A DNA stretch of 6,833 nucleotides from Planctomycetota bacterium (GTDB lineage Bacteria > Planctomycetota > UBA1135): positions 1 to 6,833 of the forward strand of contig JAQBVK010000133.1 of NCBI GenBank assembly GCA_027623585.1. Reading direction: 5' to 3'. Position numbers and translations under genes: made by a program. Within the stretch, counting starts at the first letter, position 1. Each line of letters starts with the position of its first letter. This document shows, piece after piece, positions 1-5,716 of this stretch. A model generated the notes under the pieces. The model saw nothing but the letters and a program-made list of their open reading frames with translations, was not told where the DNA came from and did not search any database.

Positions 1-114
1 GCGCTCTGCGCGGCCCAGGGCGCCGCTTGGATTCGGCTGCACGACGGCGCTGGCTGGGACGCGGTACGCGCCGCCGCCGCCTGCGCACGCGCCGCGCGAG
101 GAGAAACGCAGTGA
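1..114 (+). CDS. folP: C-terminal end of dihydropteroate synthase (partial)
   Basis: The window opens inside a reading frame (frame 1) that encodes 37 residues and stops with TGA at 112-114. The peptide contains AAQGAAWIRLHD followed by a short helix rich in Ala and Arg. This resembles the end of dihydropteroate synthase, where a 'GA..iRvHDV' strand closes the TIM barrel and its Arg-His pair helps bind the substrate pterin/phosphate. The family reaction joins p-aminobenzoate to the dihydropterin pyrophosphate in folate synthesis. The usual Val after HD is Gly here. Context supports the call, because folP directly upstream of cdaA is a recurrent order in several phyla. The stop overlaps the cdaA GTG by four bases (GTGA), which suggests translational coupling. 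Only the tail is visible, so the identification rests on one motif plus gene order. Confidence 0.72.
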   Translation, partial: ALCAAQGAAWIRLHDGAGWDAVRAAAACARAARGETQ

Positions 115-962
115 TCCCGGTGATCTCCGACTTCCGCATCAGCGACGCGATCGAGATCGCGCTGCTGAGCCTGGCGATCTACGGAATCCTGCGCTTCATC
201 CGCAGCACGCGCGGCGTCGGCGTGTTGCGCGGACTGTTCTTGGTCGTGATCGGCGCGACCGTGCTGCTCGGCGTGCTCGACCGGCTCGCGCCAGGCGGGC
301 TCGACGTCATCAAGTACATCCTTTCGGTGGTCACCCCGTTCTTCGCGTTGATCCTGGTGGTGCTCTTCCAGCAAGAGCTGCGCCAGGGCATCGGCCGCTT
401 CGGGCGCGCGCGTCTGTTCCAACGGCTGCGCGGCGCCTCGCAGGCCGAGCACGAGGTTCATCAAATCGCTGCCGCCGCACGACGCCTGGCCAACCAACGC
501 ATCGGCGCCCTAGTCGCCTTCGAGCGTGAGGTTTCGCTGAAGCCCTTCATCGAGGGCGCCGTGTCACTCGACCTGCCGGTGACCTCCGTGCTGCTCGAGA
601 CGATTTTCTATCCAGGCAGTCCGCTGCACGACGGCGGTGTGGTGATCAGCGGGAAGTCGATCGCCGCCGCCAGCGCGATCTTCCCACTGACCAGCAATCC
701 CGAAGTTTCGGCGCGACTCGGCACGCGGCATCGCGCGGCGCTCGGACTGAGCGAAGAAACCGACGCGGTCGCCCTGGTGGTCAGTGAAGAAACCGGCGAG
801 ATCGCGCTCGCCTCCGCAGGCCGGCTCGAGAAACCGGTGCCCCCGGAGAGCCTTGAGCGCCGGCTGCAGGAGCTGCTGCGCCAGGAATCCGCGCCGCGCA
901 AAGAGCCCGCAGCCTCCTCCGCCGGACTGCTCGAAGAACAGGTCAAGGAGGCCACGTCGTGA
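111..962 (+). CDS. cdaA: Membrane-bound diadenylate cyclase CdaA (c-di-AMP synthase)
   Basis: This 283-residue protein condenses two ATP into cyclic di-AMP at the inner face of the membrane. I chose the GTG at 111 because GAGGAG at 98-103 lies seven bases upstream and the start overlaps the folP-like stop. The longer frame from 27 would add an Arg-rich peptide that is just the folP tail read out of frame. Three membrane helices fall at about residues 10-30, 36-56 and 65-86, followed by the family's FQQELR linker (86-91). The DAC domain covers about 110-240. It shows PGSPLHDGG at 168-176, where DGG replaces the usual DGA, then TRHRAALG at 205-212 with the RHR nucleotide-binding motif, and VSEETG at 224-229. 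Length is close to B. subtilis CdaA (273). The last 40 residues are a charged, probably helical extension. The downstream neighbours cdaR and glmM encode known physical partners of CdaA, which makes the assignment very secure. Confidence 0.95.
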   Translation: MIPVISDFRISDAIEIALLSLAIYGILRFIRSTRGVGVLRGLFLVVIGATVLLGVLDRLAPGGLDVIKYILSVVTPFFALILVVLFQQELRQGIGRFGRARLFQRLRGASQAEHEVHQIAAAARRLANQRIGALVAFEREVSLKPFIEGAVSLDLPVTSVLLETIFYPGSPLHDGGVVISGKSIAAASAIFPLTSNPEVSARLGTRHRAALGLSEETDAVALVVSEETGEIALASAGRLEKPVPPESLERRLQELLRQESAPRKEPAASSAGLLEEQVKEATS

Positions 963-2077
963 ACTTCTTGGGACGAGTGCTCTTTCTCGACTGGCGGCGC
1001 AAGCTGCTCGCGATCCTGCTCGCCTTCGGCTTGTGGTGGTACGTCGACGGTTTGATCGCGGTGGACCGGAGTTACAGCCTGCGCGTCGTCGCCGTGGACG
1101 CGCTTGCCACGCCCGAGGACGGCACCCTTACGGTTTTGGTGCCGCCGGGTTGGACGCTCGTCGAGCCGCAACCCGGCACCAGCGTGGCGATGCGCTTGCA
1201 CGGCTCCCGCTCCAACCTCGAAAACTTCACCTCGCGTCAGTTCGCCGCGTACTACGAACTCCGCGTCCCGGCCTCGGACACGGAGCAATCCGAGTCGGGC
1301 GTGTCGGTGGACGCCACGGATCTCGAGTGGCGGCGTCCTGACGAAGCCGCGCAGGTGCTGGCCGCCTTCTCCGACCTACGCGCGCCGTGGATCTTTCGCA
1401 TCGAGCGACAGACCGAAGCGGTGTTCGAGCTCCGCCACGAACTCCTGCGCATCGAAAGCCAAGTGCGCGAAGAGGAGTACGAGGTCATGAGTCTCGACGC
1501 GAAGTTCGATCTTTCGCAAGCCACCCTCTCGGGTCCGCAGCGATTGGTGGAGCAGGCCGAGGCAGAGATCCTACGCGCCGAGCTTGAGCCCGGAAGCGGC
1601 GCCAACCTGTTCGAGACCATCCACCTTCTGCAATCGACACGCCTCGACGCGGTCGTGATGCTGCGCCTCGATTCGAGTTGGACTGCCCGCGGTTTGCGCC
1701 TGGATCCCGATTGGGTGCGCGTCACCATTCCGGTGCGCCTGCTCTACAACAGCGTGCATCAGTGGACGCCCAAGCTGCGCGAGCTGCAAGAGTCGCCGCC
1801 GCGCTGGCAGGTGCCGGCCTATGCCGCGCAATGGCGCGCCGAACTGCGCTACGACGCGCTGCCGATCGGCGCGCCGAAGGAATGGCTTGAAGATCACATC
1901 ATGCTGATCCTGCCCTTGCCCTTGTTGCGCGCCGAAGGCCAGGACGTCGCCGAAGCGCGCATCGAATGGGCCTTGTTCGACGTCGATGAGGCGCGGCGCT
2001 CCGCCTTGCTCGACGCATTGGTGGTCAGTCCGGTGAACCCGGAGCACGCCACGGTGCTCGTCACGCGCGTGCAATGA
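959..2077 (+). CDS. cdaR: YbbR-domain protein CdaR, regulator of CdaA
   Basis: This is a 372-residue, single-pass membrane protein of the YbbR family. Family members sit next to cdaA, bind the cyclase through the membrane and modulate c-di-AMP production. The GTG start at 959 is preceded by AAGGAG at 945-950 with an eight-base spacer, and it overlaps the cdaA stop by four bases. The N-terminus has DWRRKLLAILLAFGLWWYV (11-29), the usual 'K..A...A..LW' anchor of YbbR proteins, leaving the rest outside the cytoplasm. I see two degenerate YbbR repeats, at about residues 37-110 (VAMRLHGSRSNLENF at 76-90) and about 165-262 (QATLSGPQRLVEQA at 187-200). Residues 265-372 form a C-terminal part that I cannot assign. 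Many relatives carry three or four repeats, so this one is short or has diverged repeats. Overall sequence conservation is weak, and the call depends on the anchor, the repeats and the position. Confidence 0.85.
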   Translation: MNFLGRVLFLDWRRKLLAILLAFGLWWYVDGLIAVDRSYSLRVVAVDALATPEDGTLTVLVPPGWTLVEPQPGTSVAMRLHGSRSNLENFTSRQFAAYYELRVPASDTEQSESGVSVDATDLEWRRPDEAAQVLAAFSDLRAPWIFRIERQTEAVFELRHELLRIESQVREEEYEVMSLDAKFDLSQATLSGPQRLVEQAEAEILRAELEPGSGANLFETIHLLQSTRLDAVVMLRLDSSWTARGLRLDPDWVRVTIPVRLLYNSVHQWTPKLRELQESPPRWQVPAYAAQWRAELRYDALPIGAPKEWLEDHIMLILPLPLLRAEGQDVAEARIEWALFDVDEARRSALLDALVVSPVNPEHATVLVTRVQ

Positions 2078-3423
2078 GCGAGCGCCTGTTCGGAACCGAC
2101 GGCATCCGCGGCCGCGCCGGAGAAGGCCCGTTGCGGCCGGAGTTCTTGCGACGGCTCGGGAAGGTGCTCGGTGCGCGGCTCGCGTGCGGCGCCGCGACGC
2201 CGCGCGTGGTGATCGGACACGATGGCCGTGCTTCGGGTCCGGAGATCGTGGAGGCGCTCAGCGCGGGTCTCGCTGCGGCCGGCTGCTCCTCCGACGCCGT
2301 CGGACTCTGCACGACGCCAAGTCTCGCCTTCATCGCCGCGACCGGCGACTACGGAGCAGGCGTGATGGTGTCCGCTTCGCACAATCCGGCCGAGGACAAC
2401 GGCGTCAAGCTGTTCGGGGCAGACGGAGCGAAGTGGGCGGATGCGGGCGAGGCCGAACTCGAAGCCGCGCTGCAAGGCGACTCGCCGCCGGACGCGCGCG
2501 CTCCCGGCACGACGCGATCCACGCCGCAGCAACTCGATCGCTACGTCGCGTGGCTGCGCTCCGCCTTCCCCGAACTCGCGTTGCAAGGGCGCCGCGTGCT
2601 CGTGGATTGCGCGCACGGCGGAGCCTCGCAGCTCGCTCCGCGCGTGTTGCAAGCCTTCGGCGCGGCCCCGGTGTTGGTGAACCACCAGCCCGACGGCACG
2701 AACATCAATCGCGACTGCGGCGCGCTGCATCCCGAAGCCGCCGCCGCGGAGGCGCGCGCGCGAAACTGCGAGATCGGCGTCAGCCTCGACGGCGATGCCG
2801 ACCGCGGCATCCTGTTCGACGGCGGCGGACGCATTCTCGACGGCGACGCGCTGCTGGCCGGCCTCGGCGCGCATGCGCTCGGCCGCGACGAGATTCCGCA
2901 GCGCACCGTGGTGGCGACGGTGATGAGTAATCTCGCGCTCGAGCGTTGGCTCGAGGAGCGCGGCGGCGTGTTGTTGCGCGCGCAGGTCGGCGATCGCTTC
3001 GTCGCCGAAGCGATGCGCAGCGGTGGCTACACCCTCGGCGGAGAAAAGTCGGGACACCTCCTGTTCGGAGACGATCACGGCTGGCGCGGCGATGGGCTCT
3101 ATACCTTGTTGCGCGTCCTGCGCGCACAACAGCGCGATGGCCAGACTCCTGCCGACTTCGCGCGCGACTACTCCGACTGGCCGCAGACACTCGTAAATCT
3201 GCGCGTGCTCCGCCGCGTGCCGCTCGAACGACTCCCCCACCTGCAACGCGAAGTGTCGGCCCTCGACCGCGAACTGCACGGCAGCGGCCGCACCGTGGTG
3301 CGCTTCTCGGGCACCGAACTGAAGCTTCGACTGATGGTCGAAGCGCGCGATCAGCGTTCGGTCGACGAAAGCATCCGGCGTCTCGACGCGGCCGCGCGCG
3401 CCGACGGCATCGTCCAAGATTAG
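2074..3423 (+). CDS. glmM: Phosphoglucosamine mutase GlmM
   Basis: This 449-residue cytoplasmic enzyme converts glucosamine-6-phosphate to glucosamine-1-phosphate, the step before UDP-GlcNAc in peptidoglycan synthesis. Its length matches the family (about 445-450). It opens with RLFGTDGIRGRAG. The phosphoserine loop MVSASHNPAEDNG (98-110) puts the catalytic Ser at 102, the same number as in E. coli GlmM. The Mg-binding loop is DGDADR (239-244), the sugar-specificity loop is GGEKSGH (322-328), and the phosphate-binding loop is RFSGTELKLR (410-419). In that last loop Leu 416 replaces the usual Pro of SGTEP. The ATG at 2074 overlaps the cdaR stop (ATGA) and no clear ribosome site precedes it, so translation probably depends on coupling to cdaR. 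In other bacteria GlmM binds and inhibits CdaA, so its place in this operon fits a c-di-AMP/wall feedback unit. Confidence 0.96.
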   Translation: MSERLFGTDGIRGRAGEGPLRPEFLRRLGKVLGARLACGAATPRVVIGHDGRASGPEIVEALSAGLAAAGCSSDAVGLCTTPSLAFIAATGDYGAGVMVSASHNPAEDNGVKLFGADGAKWADAGEAELEAALQGDSPPDARAPGTTRSTPQQLDRYVAWLRSAFPELALQGRRVLVDCAHGGASQLAPRVLQAFGAAPVLVNHQPDGTNINRDCGALHPEAAAAEARARNCEIGVSLDGDADRGILFDGGGRILDGDALLAGLGAHALGRDEIPQRTVVATVMSNLALERWLEERGGVLLRAQVGDRFVAEAMRSGGYTLGGEKSGHLLFGDDHGWRGDGLYTLLRVLRAQQRDGQTPADFARDYSDWPQTLVNLRVLRRVPLERLPHLQREVSALDRELHGSGRTVVRFSGTELKLRLMVEARDQRSVDESIRRLDAAARADGIVQD

Positions 3424-3425
3424 AC

Positions 3426-4079
3426 GTGCTGCTCGCTCTCGACCTCTCTTCGCCGGTCTGCACGCTTGCGCTCGGCGCTGGCCCACGGCTCACTCCCGTC
3501 GCGATGCGCGACTTCAGTGAAGCGCGTGGGCGTGCTCTGATTGCCGAACTGGACGGCACGCTCCGCACCGCGAAGCTTGCCCGTGAGCAACTGCGCGGCA
3601 TCGTCGTCGGCACCGGTCCCGGCTCCTACACCGGCCTGCGCATCGCCTGCGCCGCCGCGCGCACGCTGGGGTGGGCGCTGCGCATCCCCTGTGGCGGCCT
3701 CTCGTCCTTCGCGGCGACCGCATTTGCGGCCGCTCCCGGCGAAACCCTTCACATACTCCTCAACGCGTATCGCGGAGAAGTCTATTACGCGAGCTACCGT
3801 CACGACGGCGAGCGGCTGCTCACCCTCGAAGCGCCGCAAGTGCTCGCACCGGAACTCGCGGCGTCGCGCATTCCACAGGGCGCACGCGTGATCGGTGACG
3901 CGCGCTTCTGTGCACAGACCGTCGAATGGGTAAAGGAGCAGACCGCGCCCCGCGCGACGGAGTTGCTGGAATGGGCGCGCGCTTGCGGCGCTGCGGAAGA
4001 TGGCAGCGGCGTCGCGGAACTCGGCGCCGCGGAACCGCTCTATCTCAGGCCCGCGGCCTTCCCTCCGCGTTCCTCCTAG
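3426..4079 (+). CDS. tsaB: tRNA t6A-modification protein TsaB (YeaZ)
   Basis: This 217-residue protein is the non-catalytic partner of TsaD. With TsaE the complex puts threonylcarbamoyl on A37 of ANN-decoding tRNAs. The ASKHA-fold N-terminus reads LLALDLSSPVCTLALGAG (2-19), where relatives have 'LaiDTS'. The family signature GTGPGSYTGLRIACAAA (62-78) is intact, and the C-terminus has the typical YLRP (206-209). The usual 'r.HSe' stretch is replaced by FSEARGRAL (30-38); this His is not essential in TsaB. The GTG at 3426 lies two bases after the glmM stop and has no clear ribosome site. I prefer it because it places the LLALDLSS strand at the very N-terminus. Upstream, the frame stays open inside glmM, but only as an Arg-rich out-of-frame translation. 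The gene is the last of the operon and converges on the histone gene. The protein is slightly shorter than E. coli TsaB (231). Confidence 0.92.
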   Translation: MLLALDLSSPVCTLALGAGPRLTPVAMRDFSEARGRALIAELDGTLRTAKLAREQLRGIVVGTGPGSYTGLRIACAAARTLGWALRIPCGGLSSFAATAFAAAPGETLHILLNAYRGEVYYASYRHDGERLLTLEAPQVLAPELAASRIPQGARVIGDARFCAQTVEWVKEQTAPRATELLEWARACGAAEDGSGVAELGAAEPLYLRPAAFPPRSS

Positions 4080-4099
4080 CCGGCTGCCGAACAAACGAA

Positions 4100-4133
4100 A
4101 CCGGCGGCGCGTCCTCTCGGACTCGCCGCCGGT
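4100..4133 (-). terminator. Intrinsic terminator of the histone gene, probably bidirectional
   Basis: Bases 4100-4109 (ACCGGCGGCG) and 4124-4133 (CGCCGCCGGT) form a perfect 10-bp, very GC-rich stem with a 14-base loop. Read on the minus strand, the hairpin begins 14 bases after the histone stop and is followed by TTTCGTTTGTT, a good U-rich tail for rho-independent termination. Read on the plus strand, it lies 20 bases after the tsaB stop but lacks a U tract, so it would act there only as a stem or a weaker terminator. It is the only strong hairpin between the two convergent genes. Confidence 0.8.
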
Positions 4134-4147
4134 CTCAGATCGATCGC

Positions 4148-4396
4148 TTAGAGGTCTTGCGGGCGCAGGGTCTTGCGGCCGTTCTGCGAGGCGCGCTCTT
4201 CGGCGCCCTTAATCGCGTTGCGGACGTAGCAGTCGAGGGCGCCGTAGAAGTCGCCCGAGACGTTGCACTTTTGGACCGCAGCCTTGGTGCGGCTCTTCGA
4301 GATGATCAAGTCGCCGGTCGCTTTCGCTTTGGCGGACTTGCCCTTGGCCTTGCCCTTCGGGGCGGCCTTCTTGTTCATTGTTTTCTTCGCAGCCAT
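4148..4396 (-). CDS. Bacterial histone-fold protein with lysine-rich N-terminal tail
   Basis: This 82-residue, strongly basic protein is probably a DNA-binding chromatin protein. Residues 1-27 are a disordered-looking tail of Lys and Ala (AAKK, NKKAAPKGKAKGK, AKAKA). Residues 29-82 resemble the short histone fold found in some bacteria: helix 1 around SKSRTKAAVQKC (33-44), helix 2 around DFYGALDCYVRNAIKGAEERASQNG (49-73), then RKTLRPQDL (74-82). Arg74, Thr76 and Asp81 sit as in archaeal histones, where the L2 Arg and helix-3 Asp form a salt bridge seven residues apart. The protein ends one residue after that Asp, so helix 3 is nearly absent, as I recall for bacterial histones of the Bdellovibrio Bd0055 type. 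Cys44 and Cys56 are unusual extras. The ATG at 4394-4396 is preceded by GGAAAG (4408-4413 on the plus strand) at 11 bases; a second Met at residue 7 is a less likely start. The gene is monocistronic, with its own promoter and terminator. Family membership is recognised by eye; DNA binding is inferred. Confidence 0.85.
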   Translation of the reverse strand: MAAKKTMNKKAAPKGKAKGKSAKAKATGDLIISKSRTKAAVQKCNVSGDFYGALDCYVRNAIKGAEERASQNGRKTLRPQDL

Positions 4397-4486
4397 GTTG
4401 TTGTTTTCTTTCCGGGGAGCCCCGCAACCTCCGAGTTCAGGGGTCTAGGGGGGGATTGGACGGCGTCTCCGCCGCTCACTGTGCCG

Positions 4487-4516
4487 ATTGTCAGCGACGG
4501 GACAAGGCGAAGTCAA
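4487..4516 (-). promoter_or_regulatory. Sigma70-like promoter of the histone gene
   Basis: On the minus strand, TTGACT (4511-4516) matches the -35 consensus at five of six positions. After an 18-base spacer, GACAAT (4487-4492) matches the -10 at four of six. Transcription would start near 4480, giving a leader of about 84 bases. The leader includes a small CGGCG-GAGA-CGCCG hairpin (4461-4474), whose loop is of the GNRA type, a run of seven C, and a purine-rich stretch with the weak ribosome site. It is the best promoter-like sequence I noticed in this divergent region. It is a consensus match only, with no mapped start. Confidence 0.55.
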
Positions 4517-4517
4517 T

Positions 4518-4548
4518 GCGGAATCCTGGAATTTCGCCCGAATTCCGC
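4518..4548. repeat. GGAAT half-site cluster upstream of the histone promoter
   Basis: GGAAT occurs at 4520-4524 and 4528-4532 on the plus strand, and as its inverse ATTCC at 4542-4546. Two inverted-repeat readings result: GCGGAAT (4518-4524) with ATTCCGC (4542-4548), and GGAATT (4528-4533) with AATTCC (4541-4546). The cluster abuts the -35 element of the histone promoter on its upstream side and precedes the start of the rightward gene. An operator or activator site serving one or both divergent genes is possible. A six- or seven-base match could also be chance. Confidence 0.35.
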
Positions 4549-4568
4549 ACTTCGCTAGGCTGAGCGGC

Positions 4569-5663
4569 TTGCCCGTCGCGCTCCTCCTCGCCTTCGCCGC
4601 CATCCCCCAAGAGGGTCTTGGGCGCGACGAAACGCGCGCTTTGGAGCGTTTTTCCGACCTCCCTGCCGAGGAGCAAACGCGCATCGAGGCGGTCGTTTTC
4701 AGCGCGATCCTCGCCACCGATCAACCGCTGCTGCGTGCCGCTGCAGCCCTCGCGGAGCATCCACGCCGTCTGGCGGCAGCGAAATTGAAGCCGGAACCCG
4801 CGCGGGCCTTCGACGCCGAAGAGTTCGCGCCCGCGCTCGCGCTCAAGACCAAAACCTTCGCTCCGAGCAGCGCCGCATGGAAATCGGTGCACCGCCGCCT
4901 GCTCGGCGGCCGCAATCCCCCGCCGTGGCCGCCTGAGCGCATGCGTTGGGACCCGGGCAGGGATGCGCTGATCCTGCCGGAGAGTCCGCCCGACTCGGCG
5001 ACCACCCTCACCGCCTTGCTGCGCGGCGACTGGCCGCCGGACGATCGCATGCTATGCGCGGCCCTCGCGGCGCTTGACGACGAGCCGAGCCGTAACGCCA
5101 CAGCCGACTACTTCGAACACGCCTACCGCAATCGGGACGGGGGCGTCTATTCCGGCATCCGGCTCGCCGACGTGTGGGATTGCGGGCGCGAATTCGAAGT
5201 CTCCGACGTCGAGACGATCGCTTGGCTCCGCCGGGTCGGTGGCGGCACTACTTTGGTATCGCCGGTCCCGGCCAGCCGGCACAAAGAGATCTACAAGCAG
5301 ATCGAGGTCTCCTTCGTCGGCTGGCGCGCCCATTGGTCGCTGCGGGAGGCGTTGGCCCACCGCATGCTCGAGCCCTGGACGGATCCGGAGCCCCAATGGC
5401 GCGGAGCGCGCGACGACCTCGACAAGGCCTGGATCCTCTGCGCCCATGATCCGGAGCGCATGAGTGCGCGGATGCGGACGCATCCGGAACGCGACGCCTT
5501 CCTCTCCGCGGTGCGAGCGGATTTCCTGGCCGCTGCCGATGAAGCCGAACTGGCGCGACGTGACGCTGCGTACGCCGCGCGCGCCGAACTCGCTGCGGCG
5601 ATTCGCGAAGCCGCGCGCGAGGCGCTGCGCGAAGAAGGATTGCTCGGTCTCGGCGTGCGCTGA
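4569..5663 (+). CDS. Probable exported protein of unknown family
   Basis: I do not recognise this protein. The frame is open from 4449 and offers only TTG/CTG starts at its 5' end (TTG 4488, CTG 4560, TTG 4569). I take TTG 4569 (364 residues): before it, third-position GC falls to about 57% and the divergent promoter elements occupy the DNA, while the sequence after it begins with a hydrophobic stretch, PVALLLAFAAI (2-12), like a signal peptide or lipid anchor. That stretch has few positive charges unless translation begins upstream. The mature part has a mixed region at 20-110, a Pro/Trp-rich segment at 117-128 (NPPPWPPERMRW), a notable DRDGGVYSGIRLADVWDCG run at 188-206 followed by EVSDVETIAWLRRV (210-223), and an Ala/Glu/Arg-rich helical C-terminus (305-357). 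No catalytic motif is evident. Ribosome site and promoter are weak. It diverges from the histone gene and stands 53 bases before alr. Confidence 0.68.
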   Translation: MPVALLLAFAAIPQEGLGRDETRALERFSDLPAEEQTRIEAVVFSAILATDQPLLRAAAALAEHPRRLAAAKLKPEPARAFDAEEFAPALALKTKTFAPSSAAWKSVHRRLLGGRNPPPWPPERMRWDPGRDALILPESPPDSATTLTALLRGDWPPDDRMLCAALAALDDEPSRNATADYFEHAYRNRDGGVYSGIRLADVWDCGREFEVSDVETIAWLRRVGGGTTLVSPVPASRHKEIYKQIEVSFVGWRAHWSLREALAHRMLEPWTDPEPQWRGARDDLDKAWILCAHDPERMSARMRTHPERDAFLSAVRADFLAAADEAELARRDAAYAARAELAAAIREAAREALREEGLLGLGVR

Positions 5664-5667
5664 ATCG

Positions 5668-5684
5668 CAGCGCGCAGCGCGCTG
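5668..5684 (+). other. Stem-loop between the exported-protein gene and alr
   Basis: CAGCGCG (5668-5674) and CGCGCTG (5678-5684) form a perfect 7-bp stem with a CAG loop, four bases after the stop at 5661-5663. The right half also contains the 10-base palindrome CAGCGCGCTG (5675-5684). No U tract follows, so it is not a classical terminator. It could attenuate read-through, protect the mRNA end or simply reflect GC-rich sequence. GGAG at 5684-5687 in the same stretch is about 29 bases from the alr start, too far to serve it. Confidence 0.35.
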
Positions 5685-5716
5685 GAGATCGCTCGTGCCG
5701 CGGGCTACGCTCGGTC

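Noticed and set aside
27..110. An N-terminal extension of CdaA starting at TTG 27.
   Set aside because: It would be an Arg-rich peptide overlapping the folP-like tail. The GTG at 111 has a well-placed ribosome site and gives the normal CdaA N-terminus.
1894..3486. A 530-codon open frame on the minus strand across glmM.
   Set aside because: It lies antisense to an unambiguous glmM and gives an Arg/Ala-rich peptide without family motifs. Long antisense frames are expected in GC-rich coding DNA where stop codons are rare.
4209..4427. A second small minus-strand frame of 72 codons over the histone gene.
   Set aside because: It is a shifted reading of the same DNA giving Gln/Gly/Arg-rich sequence. 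The 4148-4396 frame has the histone motif and a proper start.
4488..4517. A rightward promoter TTGTCA-18-GTCAAT.
   Set aside because: The -35 matches well, but the -10 matches only three of six positions and both boxes overlap the better leftward promoter, so I do not list it as a feature.
4488..4568. A longer start (TTG 4488) for the exported protein.
   Set aside because: The stretch has low third-position GC, carries the histone promoter elements and shows no ribosome site. It cannot be excluded, since it would add positive charges before the hydrophobic segment.
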